Source: Lacihabitans sp. CS3-21 (GTDB taxonomy: Bacteria > Bacteroidota > Bacteroidia > Cytophagales > Spirosomataceae). Taken from it: a stretch of DNA of 64,000 bases. The translations under genes and the position numbers were made by a program. This document shows positions 1 to 10,000 of the stretch, one piece after another; positions within the stretch are counted from its first letter, which is position 1; every line of letters starts with the position of its first letter. The notes under the pieces were generated by a model that saw nothing but the letters and a program-made list of their open reading frames with translations, made no database searches and was not told the DNA's origin. Location: contig NZ_RJUD01000010.1 of assembly GCF_024343675.1 (NCBI RefSeq), positions 1-64,000 on the forward strand, given 5' to 3'.

Positions 1-365
1 ATGGAATCCGTCAACGGACCCATGGAATCGCCCTCGCCCATGACTTCGAGCGTAATGCCTTGCATAATGTCACTCATGGAGCGACCGTCGTGTATCAAAC
101 TCTCGGTAGCCCAACTTAGCATATTTACAAAACCTGGAGCCACCGCCAAGCCTTTGGCATCAATCGTTTCCAAGCTTGCCGTTTCGCTGGACAAATCCCC
201 AATAAACGCTATCGTATCGTTTTTGATACCAATATCGGCCATAAAAGGGGCTTTTCCATTGCCGTCATACACCATACCATTTTTGATAATCGTATCGTAT
301 TTTGGGCTTTTTTGGCAGGAGATAGTGGTTAAAAGTGAGAAAAGGGCAAGCAGGGTTAATCTCAT
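1..365 (-). CDS. N-acyl-D-amino-acid deacylase (D-aminoacylase family), 5' part only
   Basis: The minus strand from position 365 to the window edge encodes the first ~121 residues of an amidohydrolase; the rest lies outside the window. It opens with a hydrophobic leader ending in a lipobox-like TISC, so it is probably a lipoprotein. The amidohydrolase start signature follows (YDTIIKNGMVYDGNGKAP, DIGIKNDTIAFIGDL, IDAKGLAVAPGFVN), then SWATESLIHDGRSMSDIMQG and LEVMGEGDSMGPLTD. These are typical of the D-aminoacylase/dihydroorotase-like family that hydrolyses N-acyl-D-amino acids. The metal ligands are beyond the edge, so activity cannot be judged. The ATG at 365-363 is chosen because the signal peptide begins directly there. 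A damaged partial copy of the same 5' end lies at 1208-1375. An open frame on the opposite strand here is only its antisense shadow. Confidence 0.85.
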   Translation of the reverse strand, partial: MRLTLLALFSLLTTISCQKSPKYDTIIKNGMVYDGNGKAPFMADIGIKNDTIAFIGDLSSETASLETIDAKGLAVAPGFVNMLSWATESLIHDGRSMSDIMQGITLEVMGEGDSMGPLTDS

Positions 366-522
366 GGGTGATTTTTTTGTTGAAATTAATAAAAAAATGG
401 TTTCTAGCTTAGATTTAAACCTTAAGGTAAGGGGAATTTGATTTTTTATCGCAAAGACTAAATAGAAAGCCGCAGCAGGTTTAAAAGCTGATAATTAAGT
501 CGCTGTGATACTCCGTGGTAAA
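207..522. repeat. Direct repeat copy A (amidohydrolase 5' end plus upstream DNA)
   Basis: This stretch matches 1217-1555 in the same orientation at a constant offset of 1010 bp through position ~508. By eye identity is about 90 percent, with blocks of more than 50 bases identical, for example around 328-400 and 450-508. After that, copy B has ~22 extra bases before both resume with ATACTCCGTGGTAAA. It covers the first ~53 codons of the intact amidohydrolase and its upstream region. The two copies bracket the HigB/HigA pair. Confidence 0.9.
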
Positions 523-535
523 TAAGTGATTGAAA

Positions 536-568
536 TTTTGAAAATGAAAAGTGTAAACTATATCTTTA
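536..568 (+). promoter_or_regulatory. Candidate promoter of the toxin-antitoxin pair
   Basis: TTTTG (536-540) and TATCTTTA (561-568) are 20 bases apart. This resembles the Bacteroidota -33 TTTG / -7 TAnnTTTG pattern with one mismatch in the -7 element. It lies 17 bases before the preferred toxin start at 586, which supports that start over the GTG at 526. Pattern match only. Confidence 0.3.
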
Positions 569-585
569 CAGCAAGTATTAAATTT

Positions 586-876
586 ATGATTAAATCCATT
601 CAGCATAAAGGCTTAAAGCATTATTGGACAAAAGGTGATAAAAGTAAATTACCTTCTAAAATGATGGCCAAAATAGAAAGAGTGCTCAATTTAATCGATT
701 ATTTAGAAAAAGTACCTGGCGATTTAGAGAATTTAACTTTTTTAAAACCACATCCATTGAAGGGTAATTTGAAAGGATTCTGGGCAATGCAAATTACTGG
801 GAATTGGAGAATAATTTTCAAATTTGACAATAATACTCGGGAAGCAACTGAGGTAGATTTGGTTGACTATCATTAA
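586..876 (+). CDS. higB: HigB-like toxin (RelE/ParE superfamily)
   Basis: A 96-residue protein starting MIKSIQHKGLKHYWTKGD, the usual opening of HigB/plasmid-maintenance killer proteins. The C-terminal half carries LKGNLKGFWAMQITGNWRIIF, matching the family core in which conserved basic and aromatic residues sit in the RNase fold. Family members are ribosome-dependent mRNA interferases neutralised by the partner HigA. Length is normal for the family (~92-100). An in-frame GTG at 526 would add 20 residues that do not look like HigB, so the ATG at 586 is preferred. The antitoxin follows 11 bases downstream, giving the toxin-first order typical of HigBA. The pair is flanked by direct repeats, suggesting it was acquired as a unit. 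Activity is inferred from family membership. Confidence 0.88.
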   Translation: MIKSIQHKGLKHYWTKGDKSKLPSKMMAKIERVLNLIDYLEKVPGDLENLTFLKPHPLKGNLKGFWAMQITGNWRIIFKFDNNTREATEVDLVDYH

Positions 877-887
877 TAATTTACAAA

Positions 888-1190
888 ATGGAACGACATA
901 AAAAAACAAACATTCATCCAGGAATAATTTTGAGGGAGGACATTCTCCAACCAGCAGAATTATCGGTAAGCGAAGCTGCAAATTTGTTACAAGTTTCAAG
1001 AGTTACACTTTCAAAAATATTAAATGGCTCAGGATCGATTACTCCAAATATAGCTTTGAGAATCGAAGCTGTTTTTGGTGGAAATGCCGATTTTTGGCTT
1101 AGAATGCAACGTGGCTACGACTTATTAGAAGAGAAAAGCCGTTTTGAACTAAATCCTCCAAATTTGAAGCCTTTTTTGAGGGTGGGGTAG
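888..1190 (+). CDS. higA: HigA-like antitoxin, XRE-type helix-turn-helix
   Basis: A 100-residue DNA-binding antitoxin. It begins with the HigA signature NIHPGIILREDILQPAELS, followed by a helix-turn-helix (SVSEAANLLQVSRVTLSKIL), then ITPNIALRIEAVFGG and the family tail FWLRMQRGYDL. It should bind HigB and repress the pair's own promoter upstream of 586. It is co-transcribed with the toxin (11-bp gap). Downstream, at 1208, lies a truncated copy of the neighbouring amidohydrolase start on the opposite strand. Start ATG at 888 gives a standard-length product. Nothing appears broken. Confidence 0.92.
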   Translation: MERHKKTNIHPGIILREDILQPAELSVSEAANLLQVSRVTLSKILNGSGSITPNIALRIEAVFGGNADFWLRMQRGYDLLEEKSRFELNPPNLKPFLRVG

Positions 1191-1207
1191 GATTGTGACT
1201 AAACTTC

Positions 1208-1375
1208 TTATATAAGTGCTATCGTGTCGTTTTTGATACCAATATCGGCCTTAAAAGGGGCTTTTCCATTGCCATCATACACCAATCTATTTTTGATAAT
1301 GGTATCATATTTCGGGCTTTTTTGGCGGGAGATAGTGGTTAAAAGTGAGAAAAGGGCAAGCAGGGTTAATCTCAT
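1208..1375 (-). pseudogene. Truncated duplicate of the D-aminoacylase 5' end
   Basis: Reading leftward from the ATG at 1375, the first 53 codons match the intact gene starting at 365 with few changes: GIKNDTIA is kept, GMV became RLV, PFM became PFK. The reading frame then runs into a TAA at 1210-1208 where homology stops, leaving a 55-residue fragment. The presumed lipidation cysteine of the intact copy (TISC) is arginine here (TISR), so even the leader has decayed. It cannot encode an enzyme. It forms part of the second direct repeat beside the toxin-antitoxin pair and is best read as the scar of the insertion or duplication event. Confidence 0.85.
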
Positions 1376-1555
1376 GGGTGATTTTTTTGTTGAAATTAAT
1401 AAAAAATTGGTTTCTAACTTAGATTTAAAAAGGAAAGGTCTCTGAGTTTGATATTTTATCGCAAAGACTAAATAGAAAGCCGCAGCAGGTTTAAAAGCTG
1501 ATAATTAAGTCGCTGTGAAACTCCATGCAAAACTCTGAGATACTCCGTGGTAAAA
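1217..1555. repeat. Direct repeat copy B
   Basis: Second copy of 207-522, same orientation. It begins exactly where the truncated amidohydrolase fragment begins to diverge (1217) and ends next to the stop codon of the FG-GAP lipoprotein gene (1561). It contains an extra ~22-bp block around 1518-1539, relative to copy A, that partly repeats ACTCC. The unique sequence between the copies is the HigBA module. Confidence 0.9.
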
Positions 1556-1560
1556 AAAAC

Positions 1561-4500
1561 TCACCACCCAGCCCCCACTACCTTCCCACCATTCACCCCA
1601 AATAAAACTTTATTATCAAACACCAAAGAACTCCTCACATCTCCCCAAATTTTAAGTCCAGAAAGCGTTTGTGGAATGTAGGTAAAACCGCCCTTGCCAT
1701 TTCCTTGGAGTAGGGTACCGTAGTTGGCGTCAAATTTTCCTAGTCGGAGTTTTGCGTAACTGTTGTTGCCTGTCAGGAGTAAGTCTTGGTGGCCATCTTG
1801 GTTATAATCTATTATGGCTATGCTATTTACAGACGAATATTGGGCTTGTAGCGGCAGTTGGCTTTCTTGGTATTTACCGTCTTTTCCACTCAAAAATAGG
1901 GTAGTGGCCATGTGGTTGGCTTCCAAGTGTTGGGCATCATTGAGGTCGTCGTTTTTGAATATTTCGGCCATGATTACCTTTGAAAAGCTCTCAAAATTGG
2001 TGTAATTGGGCTTTAGGTAAGGCAATTGGTTGAGCAATTCATCTCGGGTTACAAAAGGGTAGCTTTTCCCTTGAATGTAATAGCACAAAATGGGGTCAAT
2101 TGAGCCGTTTTTGTCAAAATCTTTGGCATACATTTCTACAGGTTGGTCTTTGGAGGCTCCAAATTGCGTGTTGAGGCCCATATTTCCTATCAAAATATCC
2201 GGTTTTTGGTCTTGGTTAAAATCTCCAATGGCTATTTTATTCCACCATCCGGCATATTTTTGGTCGAAATAGTCTTCAGTGGTATTTTCGAAAGCCTGGC
2301 CTTTAAGCTGGAGAACAGTTAGCGGAACAAACTCACCTACCAAAAGGAGTTCATTGGTTTTGTCTGCATTCAAATCTACCCAAACGGCATCGGTAATCAT
2401 ACCGATATTGGCCAATTCTGGACTGTAAGCCTTGGTTAGGTCCGTAAATCCGCCCTTTTTGTTGTTGATAAGTAAATAACTACCCGGACTTTGCGGGTAT
2501 TTGCCAGGTGTAAAACGCGTGCCCACAAACAAATCTAAAAAGCCATCTTTGTTGATGTCGTTTACCCGAACACAAGATTTACTACCTGATAGTTTTGGAA
2601 ATGCAGCACGTGCGAAAGTGTTATTTCCCTGATTTATATACAGTCGGTCTTGCAATAAACTATCGTTTTCGGCCAATTGGTGGTAGCCACCACTAACTAT
2701 CAAAATATCGTTTTTCCTGTCATTATTTGCATCAAAAATGACAATATCTCCGTCGTTGAAAGCCTTGTCTTTCTCAAAAATAGCCATGTTTTGCTTCTGG
2801 AATTTCCCGCCTTTCTGTTGAAAATATATGGTCGTAGCTTGATTTTTCCCTCCACCAATGGCTATATCTTCTAATCCATCAGCATTCAGGTCACCTTTGG
2901 TCATGCAGGGTCCTGAGTAGGAGAGTTGGCTAGGCAAAAGCAGCTGACGCTCAAAGTCGTTCACATTTTCTATTTGATGAACAAAGTCGATTCCTGAGGA
3001 GGCATCTTTGAAAATTGGACTTGAAGTTTTTTCGAATCTGTTTATTTTAAGTTTAGCATCTGTTTCGTTCAAAGTAAACGTTTGATTGGCTTTGGTTTTA
3101 CCGATTTTTTGTGAAAGACCACTGTTCCAAGTTACGACGATGGAATCTACTTCGTTGGCTTTTCCCAATCCAAAATGTAGAATTGGAGAAACCGAAGACA
3201 AATAGCCTCGACTCAAATACTGCTCACTTTGCTGTACTTTTCCTTTCACGAATACCTGAACCGTTGCACCTATACCCAAAGTATTTTGTTGACTTCCTTT
3301 TAGGTTTATTTTAAGATAGTTAGCGGTTTTGTTGGCTTCGTTTTGGTATAAAAACACGGGTTGGTTGATGTTGTTGATAAGTAAATCCAAGTCACCATCA
3401 TTGTCAAAATCGGCATAAACCGATCCGTTGGAGTTGGAAGCTCGCTCCAATCCCCAGTTTTTGGTTTGGTTTTTAAAGGTCAAATCGCCTTTGTTCTTGA
3501 AAATATAGTTGGATACATTGGAGGCAGGCATTTGTTTGATGATTTCCAAAACATCTTCTCGCTGCAAGCGGCCTTTCATGGCCACGTAGTTTTCCATGTA
3601 TTTGATAAAATCGAGGTTGGTGTAGTCTCTTAAGTAGCCGTTACTCACGAATAGGTCTTTCCAACCGTCATTGTCATAATCTGCTAAAAGAGCAGACCAC
3701 GACCAGTCTGTATTGGATACCCCAGCGAGTTGTCCAATCTCCGAAAAGGTGCCGTTTCCGTTGTTGAGGTGTAGCATGTTTCTCATGTATTGGTAGTAAA
3801 AACCACTTCGTACATTTTGCTCGAATTTTGCGAAATTGTCGGGAGCTAAAAGTAATTTCTGTCGGGCATTGTCTTCTGGCAACATGTCGAGCGTGAACAC
3901 GTCGTTGTGGCCGTCGTTGTTGATGTCTGCAATGTCATTTCCCATCGAAAACTGACTAGTATGGCCCATTGAAGTGGACAACTGATTGGTGAAGGTGCCG
4001 TTTTTGTTGTTGATGTACAGGTAATCGGGAACGGAATAGTCGTTAGAAACATAAAAATCTGGCCATCCATCGTTGTTGAGATCTGAAATACCTAATCCTA
4101 GTCCATAACTCAATTCAGAGCCACTTATTTTAGCTGCTTGCGTTTGATCTTGGAATTTGCCACCGTTGTTTTTATAGAAGCGTAAGCCCATTTCTGGACT
4201 ATCCACTTTCAACATTGCGGCTGTACCTGTTTCATTTAGTAATGGAAGGTTTTTGGGATTATGATTCAACATCAATGCATCCAAATCTCCATCTTTGTCA
4301 TAATCAAAAAAGTAGGCTTGGTTGCAATATCCTGCGTGATTCAAGCCAAATTCGGCTGCTTTTTCTTCAAATAATGGTGTTCCTGATGCATCATTTCCTT
4401 TGTTGATAAACAATTGATTAACACGTTTTTCGGCTGGTAAACTTCCTGAATAACTCAAGTAAATATCCATTTTACCATCCGCGTTTATATCTACTGAAGT

Positions 4501-4875
4501 TACACCCGTTTTCCAGGGGCCAGGCCTTCCACCGGCACCTGATTCTATCGTATAATCTTCAAAACGCATTTTTCCACGATTGAGATATAATTTGTTTTCG
4601 CCCATGTTGGACACAAAATACACATCCAGTAGTCCGTCATTGTTGTAATCAGCCGTGCTAACTCCAGCACCATTGTAGAAATACTCATACATCAAAATGT
4701 TAGTATTGGGGCCTTCCTCTAAGTTGTTTTGAAAACTTAAGTTGGTTTGTTCATTGCTCAATAAAGTAAATAGGGGTGAACCTTCAGATTCTGAGGTACT
4801 TTCGCCTTCATTTTTGCATGAACATAAAGAACAGATGATGGCTATAAATGAATATTTTAAGAATTTTAAGGTCAT
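1561..4875 (-). CDS. Large FG-GAP/VCBS-repeat lipoprotein with ASPIC/UnbV (CRTAC1-like) domain
   Basis: An 1104-residue putative lipoprotein: the N-terminus has a hydrophobic stretch ending in SLCSCKN (lipobox-type cysteine at ~20). The rest is a series of FG-GAP/VCBS beta-propeller repeats with calcium-binding loops, e.g. DYNNDGLLD, DINADGKMD, DYDKDGDLD, DLNNDGWPD, DYDNDGWKD, DFDNDGDLD, DINKDGFLD, DYNQDGHQD. An ASPIC/UnbV domain (~520-600: GIGATVQV, RGYLSSVSP, HFGLGKANEVDSIVVTWNSG) interrupts the repeats, and a second repeat block fills the C-terminal half. Such proteins commonly sit beside SusC/SusD pairs in Cytophagales and are thought to act at the cell surface; the ligand is unknown. It lies 280 bp downstream of susD on the same strand, beyond a terminator-like hairpin, so it may be only partly co-transcribed. 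Confidence 0.88.
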   Translation of the reverse strand: MTLKFLKYSFIAIICSLCSCKNEGESTSESEGSPLFTLLSNEQTNLSFQNNLEEGPNTNILMYEYFYNGAGVSTADYNNDGLLDVYFVSNMGENKLYLNRGKMRFEDYTIESGAGGRPGPWKTGVTSVDINADGKMDIYLSYSGSLPAEKRVNQLFINKGNDASGTPLFEEKAAEFGLNHAGYCNQAYFFDYDKDGDLDALMLNHNPKNLPLLNETGTAAMLKVDSPEMGLRFYKNNGGKFQDQTQAAKISGSELSYGLGLGISDLNNDGWPDFYVSNDYSVPDYLYINNKNGTFTNQLSTSMGHTSQFSMGNDIADINNDGHNDVFTLDMLPEDNARQKLLLAPDNFAKFEQNVRSGFYYQYMRNMLHLNNGNGTFSEIGQLAGVSNTDWSWSALLADYDNDGWKDLFVSNGYLRDYTNLDFIKYMENYVAMKGRLQREDVLEIIKQMPASNVSNYIFKNKGDLTFKNQTKNWGLERASNSNGSVYADFDNDGDLDLLINNINQPVFLYQNEANKTANYLKINLKGSQQNTLGIGATVQVFVKGKVQQSEQYLSRGYLSSVSPILHFGLGKANEVDSIVVTWNSGLSQKIGKTKANQTFTLNETDAKLKINRFEKTSSPIFKDASSGIDFVHQIENVNDFERQLLLPSQLSYSGPCMTKGDLNADGLEDIAIGGGKNQATTIYFQQKGGKFQKQNMAIFEKDKAFNDGDIVIFDANNDRKNDILIVSGGYHQLAENDSLLQDRLYINQGNNTFARAAFPKLSGSKSCVRVNDINKDGFLDLFVGTRFTPGKYPQSPGSYLLINNKKGGFTDLTKAYSPELANIGMITDAVWVDLNADKTNELLLVGEFVPLTVLQLKGQAFENTTEDYFDQKYAGWWNKIAIGDFNQDQKPDILIGNMGLNTQFGASKDQPVEMYAKDFDKNGSIDPILCYYIQGKSYPFVTRDELLNQLPYLKPNYTNFESFSKVIMAEIFKNDDLNDAQHLEANHMATTLFLSGKDGKYQESQLPLQAQYSSVNSIAIIDYNQDGHQDLLLTGNNSYAKLRLGKFDANYGTLLQGNGKGGFTYIPQTLSGLKIWGDVRSSLVFDNKVLFGVNGGKVVGAGW

Positions 4876-5092
4876 GGTTGATTGGTCAAAAACAAGAAGT
4901 TAAATTATTGAATATAAGTATTATGTAAGTTTGGTTAGTGTATTTCTTTGTGGAACTTTGTGAAATTTCTTTGTGTCTTTTGTGGTATGGCTTTACTCAA
5001 AATCTTTTCAATACGTTTTTTTTTAACGAAACCAAGATTCTAATTTCCAGGTTAAATCTATTCCATTGACATTTTGTTTTAAGATTCTTTTT

Positions 5093-5127
5093 CAAAAAAA
5101 AACTATCCCAAAAATAGGGATAGTTTT
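5093..5127 (-). terminator. Rho-independent terminator after susD
   Basis: A perfect 11-bp stem (AAAACTATCCC / GGGATAGTTTT, 5099-5127, 7-base loop) is followed on the minus strand by a run of at least seven T residues (5093-5099). It sits 28 bp past the susD stop and probably ends most SusCD transcripts before the FG-GAP gene. Confidence 0.8.
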
Positions 5128-5155
5128 CCGTTTCCATCAAGTGATTGAATAAAAA

Positions 5156-7018
5156 TTAATAACCAGGGTTTTGAATCAATTTATTATTCCTGTTGATTTC
5201 ATCGCGATGAATCGGTAGGAAATAAATTTTATCATCCCAGTTACGGTTCTCTTTACCCGGGTCAATTTTTCCTACAGTGTAAGAATAATTGTAGTTTTCG
5301 GGATCATATTTGTAAACAGCTACTGTTTTACCAGGTTTTAGCGTTCCTTTTACATTTATAATACTTGCCTTACGGCCCAATGTTTGTGCTGGAATCATCC
5401 AACGACGAGCATCATGGTAGCGTTGCTCTTCAAATACCATTTCTACTCTACGCTCGTTTCTATAACGATCTCTAAGGGCTGTTCCAGTTTCGGTTATAGC
5501 TGGCATACCTGCTCTAAAACGTACTTTGTTTAACCAAGTTTTGGCTTCAGTTTCCTCGCCTAACTCTATACAGGCTTCCACATAGTTAAATATGGCTTCC
5601 GTGTAACGTAAGAATGGCCAAGGTATTTGTTGCCAAGAGTTTTGGTCAACAATAGCTGGACTTGGGTTTGTAAATTTACGCATGTAGTATCCAGTGTAAC
5701 TTCCGTTCCAGTCTTCAATTGTACTTTTACGTGTATCTAAGCCAAAATGTGTTTTCTTAACACCACCTGGATTTACTTCATACTCTCCTGTTTGAATCTG
5801 GTTAGCAGGGTCCAACGGTGCAGCAGATGCCGAACGCGGTTTCCAAGGAGAACCTTCATACATGATGGTAGCTTTCATCCTTGGGTCTCTGTTGGCATAA
5901 GGATTAGACGCATGCTCAGGTTTTGACCAGTCAAATTTACTTCCGTCCATCATTTCATAATCATCTACAAGCTCCTGAATCGGTGTATTACCTGCCCAGT
6001 TGTTGTAACCGTTTGGTCCGTTGAAAAGGCCAATTCTACCGCCATCTTCGTTTTTAGTTGGTATAAAATATCTACCAAAAATCATTTCAGATTGACCGCC
6101 ATTTTGTGAAAGCGACTGATTCATGTAATTGGCTGTACCTACTTCAGCAGAAACTGGTGCCGTAAGATTGGTTTGAAAACCAAATCCAGAAAGGTCCAAA
6201 ACAGCTTTAGCCGCTGCTTTGGCTTTTTGCCAACGATCAGCACGACTACCAGAAACATATCCTACCAATTGAGGCGTTGCATAGGAGGCCAAAGCCTTTG
6301 ATTTTACTTTCGCTGTTGGAATGTCGGCCATATCGCTGGCTGCATAAATCAACACTCTTGATTTAAGAGCTAGAGCTGCAGCTTTCGTAGCTCTACCTTT
6401 TTGTAAAGATTTACCATCCAATTTTGTAGCGGCTTCATCCAAATCTTTGATAATGAAATTTACACATTCTTCGTAAGTATTTCTAGCTCCCAAAAAGTCT
6501 GAGTCATTCAAAGAAAAAGCTTTGTCAACAATAGGCACACCACCGTAATATCTCAACAACTGATGATAGTAATAGGCTCTCATAAATTTAGACTCCCCTA
6601 TTAATCTATCTACTATGTTGTTGGTATTAGGAAACTTTGGAGCAGCCAAGTTTTCCAATGCCAAGTTGGCAGCTCTGATTCTCTGGTACATGTTTACCCA
6701 TGAAAGCGTGCCATTTATCCAACCTGGATCCGCTGGGTTTATTCTGCCCTCGGTGTGTGTCGTAATGTTACGACCTGGGTGGGTAAATATGGCTTCATCA
6801 GTAAGTGAGGCCAACATTTGCTCATTAAAACCACCTACGCCAAGGCCACCATAAAGCTCACTTACAAAAGCCTCTGCGAGTGAAGCATCGCCCCAAACCA
6901 CTTCTTGCGAAAGCTGGTCGAGCGGAGTTGTATTTACAAAGTCGTCGTTGCAACCTGTGGCAAAAAACGAAACTGTAAAGAGTGAAATTATTATTTTTTT
7001 ATACATTTTCATTTTCAT
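5156..7018 (-). CDS. SusD/RagB-family outer-membrane substrate-binding lipoprotein
   Basis: A 620-residue SusD homologue. The leader ends FFATGCNDD, giving a lipidated cysteine that anchors it on the outer face of the outer membrane, where it forms the lid of the SusC barrel. The mature N-terminus has the family signature (DFVNTTPLDQLSQE). A TPR region lies at ~130-175 (RLIGESKFMRAYYYHQLLRYYGGVPIVDKA runs across it) and the C-terminal SusD block carries RNERRVEMVFEEQRYHDARRW. The ATG overlaps the susC stop by one base (TAATG), indicating translational coupling. The substrate cannot be read from sequence; neighbours give no glycoside hydrolase to suggest one. The sequence also offers later in-frame ATGs within the first five codons. 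Confidence 0.95.
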   Translation of the reverse strand: MKMKMYKKIIISLFTVSFFATGCNDDFVNTTPLDQLSQEVVWGDASLAEAFVSELYGGLGVGGFNEQMLASLTDEAIFTHPGRNITTHTEGRINPADPGWINGTLSWVNMYQRIRAANLALENLAAPKFPNTNNIVDRLIGESKFMRAYYYHQLLRYYGGVPIVDKAFSLNDSDFLGARNTYEECVNFIIKDLDEAATKLDGKSLQKGRATKAAALALKSRVLIYAASDMADIPTAKVKSKALASYATPQLVGYVSGSRADRWQKAKAAAKAVLDLSGFGFQTNLTAPVSAEVGTANYMNQSLSQNGGQSEMIFGRYFIPTKNEDGGRIGLFNGPNGYNNWAGNTPIQELVDDYEMMDGSKFDWSKPEHASNPYANRDPRMKATIMYEGSPWKPRSASAAPLDPANQIQTGEYEVNPGGVKKTHFGLDTRKSTIEDWNGSYTGYYMRKFTNPSPAIVDQNSWQQIPWPFLRYTEAIFNYVEACIELGEETEAKTWLNKVRFRAGMPAITETGTALRDRYRNERRVEMVFEEQRYHDARRWMIPAQTLGRKASIINVKGTLKPGKTVAVYKYDPENYNYSYTVGKIDPGKENRNWDDKIYFLPIHRDEINRNNKLIQNPGY

Positions 7019-10000
7019 TAAAATTTAATATTCAATCCCATGTTCATAACTCTCGACTGAGGATAGTACTGTCCAGTAGTACTTGCAGTTTCAGGGTCAA
7101 AAACCTTCAATTTGTCAACAGTGAAAACGTTGATACCACTAACATAAATTCTGGCACTACTTGATCCGATTTTTTTAGTCAAAACTTCAGGTAATGAATA
7201 ACCCAATTCGAAGTTTTTCAAACGGATGTAATCTGAACTTCTTAACCAGTAAGTATTGTTGTTTGAATAATACTGATCAGAACGGTTGGCTATTCTTGGA
7301 TGTACGCTAGATGGATTGTCGATTGTCCAACGATCTTCATACATGTCTAACAAATAGTTGCCTATGTTACCCATTTCACCAGCCGACACGTATTGTTTGG
7401 CACCTGCAGCACCTTGGATCAAAATAGTCAAGTCAAAGTTTTTGTATTGTCCACCCAAATTGATACCACCTTGGAACATTGGCAATGTCGTATTGTCAGT
7501 TCTTACTTGGTCATCAGGAGTTATTTTGCCATCACCATTGTAATCTTGGTACTTCATATCTCCAGGTCTCAAAGTTTTCACAATTGCTGAATAATCAACA
7601 GTTCTAGCATCAATATCAGCTTGGTCTTTGAAAACACCATCGTACAAGTAAGCCATAAAGGTATTCATAGGTTTACCAGTAGTTCTTTGCCATTCAGGTG
7701 CACCCGGTGCCTCATCCCAGAATTCTATCTTGTTTTTGGCATAGCCACCATTTACACTTACGTTGTATTTGAAGTCGCCTTTTCCACCTCTATAACCAAT
7801 GTTAAAGTCGAAACCTTTGTTTGAAACCTCTCCTATGTTTTGAGCAGGTAAAGTAATACCAGTTGATTGAGGAACTGATGCATTTTTAAACCAAAGGATT
7901 TTCGAACGGTAGTTAGAGAAATAATCCATTTCGAAGAATACTTTTCCATTCATCAACTGACCCTCCAAACCTACGTTTGAATTGGATGCCACCTCCCATG
8001 TGATGTTTTCGTTTGGAAGACGAGTTTCAAACAAGGTTTTTTGCTCGGCATCTCCCAATATATAGCTTCTGAAACCATAAGTTGAAAGATACTGATAGGT
8101 AGCTGGAGTTGATGAGTTTGGTAAGTTAACTTGGTCATTACCCAATTGTCCCCATGAACCTCTCAATTTCAAGAAACTGAAAACGTTTTGTTCTTTCATG
8201 AAATTTTCTTCAGATACAACCCATCCAGCCATAAATCCAGGGAAGAAACCATAACGGCTTTTTGCAGGGAATCTATCAGAACCGTCATATCTCCAAAGGA
8301 ACTCTGCCAAATACTTTTCTTTGTAGTTATAGGCCATTCTACCAAAGTAATTGATACGTGCAGTTTCAAATCCGCCTCCGCTGTTGGTTCTTTCTAAGTC
8401 GCCTCCAGCAAACATTTGATCCAATGCTGGTGAAATGAAGTACCTTCTGAAAGCACTGAAGTTGTTACCATCAATAGTCTCACGGTTCATACCTGCCAAT
8501 GCTGTTATACCGTGCACACCAATTTGTTTTTCGTATGATACTACACTTCCAAGTAGAATATTTAGTTGGTCTTCGTAAAATTCATCCAAGCGAGGTTCAG
8601 CTGGTCCTCTTTTACTTGCAACAAGCTTAGGAGTTGTTCCATCGGCTTCAAAACCTGAGCCTTGTTGATACAGAGTCCAAGGAATTTGCCATAATTTTCT
8701 GAAAACAGTCTTTTTATCTACGGCTGCAGTTCCAGTCCATTTCAGGCCATCGATCCATGGGATTTTGACATTTATCGATCCATTCGTTTGAATATAATCG
8801 TCTTTCTTTTTGTCGTATCCCGAAAGATCGGTAGTGATCACAACAGGATTTTCACCATTTTCGATATCCGGACCAGGTAATCCGTTTGGCCAAAAAGCTT
8901 GCTGTTGAGGCTTACCTCTCATTTGCATTCTAAAGATCGCTCCTGCACTTCTCGTTGGATAGTTTCTAACTTCCTCTCTTGCCAATAAACCTACATTCAT
9001 ATCAACATATTTGTTGATTTTAGCGTCCAGGTTCAAACGAATATCATACTGTTGGTAGCCTGTCGCAGACTTTTTATAGAAACCATCTTGATTTTGGTAA
9101 CCCAATGAGGCCAAATATTTAACTGCCTCTGTACCTCCAGATATTTGAAGGTTGTGTTGTGTTTGAGGCGACCAATTCTTAAGTGTAGCCCCATACCAAT
9201 CCGTATTTGGATATAACCAAGGATCTGAGCCATCTGCGTATTTTTGGATGTCGGTAGGTGAGAAAGGTGCCTTTCTTGTTGTTCCATCTGGGCGTGTATA
9301 AGTTCCAGTACTCTTATAAGCGGTATTGGCCGCTGCCCACTCTGTTGTTGGCAATCCATAAATATCCAAATCGTTCAACATACCCACATATTGAGCCGCA
9401 TTGGTCAATTTTGGAATAACTGTTGGCTGAGAATACCCTTGGTTGGCAGAGTATGCCAACTGTGGCTTTCCTGTTTTACCTCTTTTGGTAGTAATCAATA
9501 TTACACCGTTTGCAGCTCTAGAACCATAAATGGCAGCCGAGGCATCTTTCAACACCGATACACTTTCAATGTCATTCGGATTGATACGATCTAAACCACC
9601 CGCTCTGTTTGGTATACCATCTACAACGATCAATGCATCTCCGTTATTCAAGGTGTTAGAACCACGAATTCTGATCGCAGATCCGTCAGCACCAGGCTCA
9701 CCGCTACGGTTAACTGCTACTACACCAGCCATACGACCAGCGATAGAGTTACTGAGGTTTACTACTGGCGATTTTACCAATTCCGACCCTTTTACAGATG
9801 CAACAGAACCCGTTATGGTTTCCTTTTTTTGCGTACCATAACCCACCACCACAACTTCGTTGAGGCTGCTTACGTCTGGCGTTAGTGTTACGTTGATAAT
9901 TGAACGACTGCCCACCACTTCTTCAAGGCCAGCATAACCCACAAACGAAAACACCAAAATTGCTGCATCGCCTTTTACGTTTACCGTAAACTGACCGTTT

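Noticed and set aside
1-441. Long open frame on the plus strand at the left edge, with a second at 1224-1445
   Set aside because: Both are antisense to the amidohydrolase start and its truncated copy; the minus-strand reading gives clear homology and the plus-strand proteins do not resemble anything.
526-585. Upstream GTG start for HigB adding 20 residues
   Set aside because: The extension lacks HigB homology and the promoter-like element overlaps it; the ATG at 586 gives the standard N-terminus.
5093-5127. Possible attachment site or IS end at the perfect inverted repeat after susD
   Set aside because: Stem plus T-run fits a terminator; there is no target duplication or transposase.
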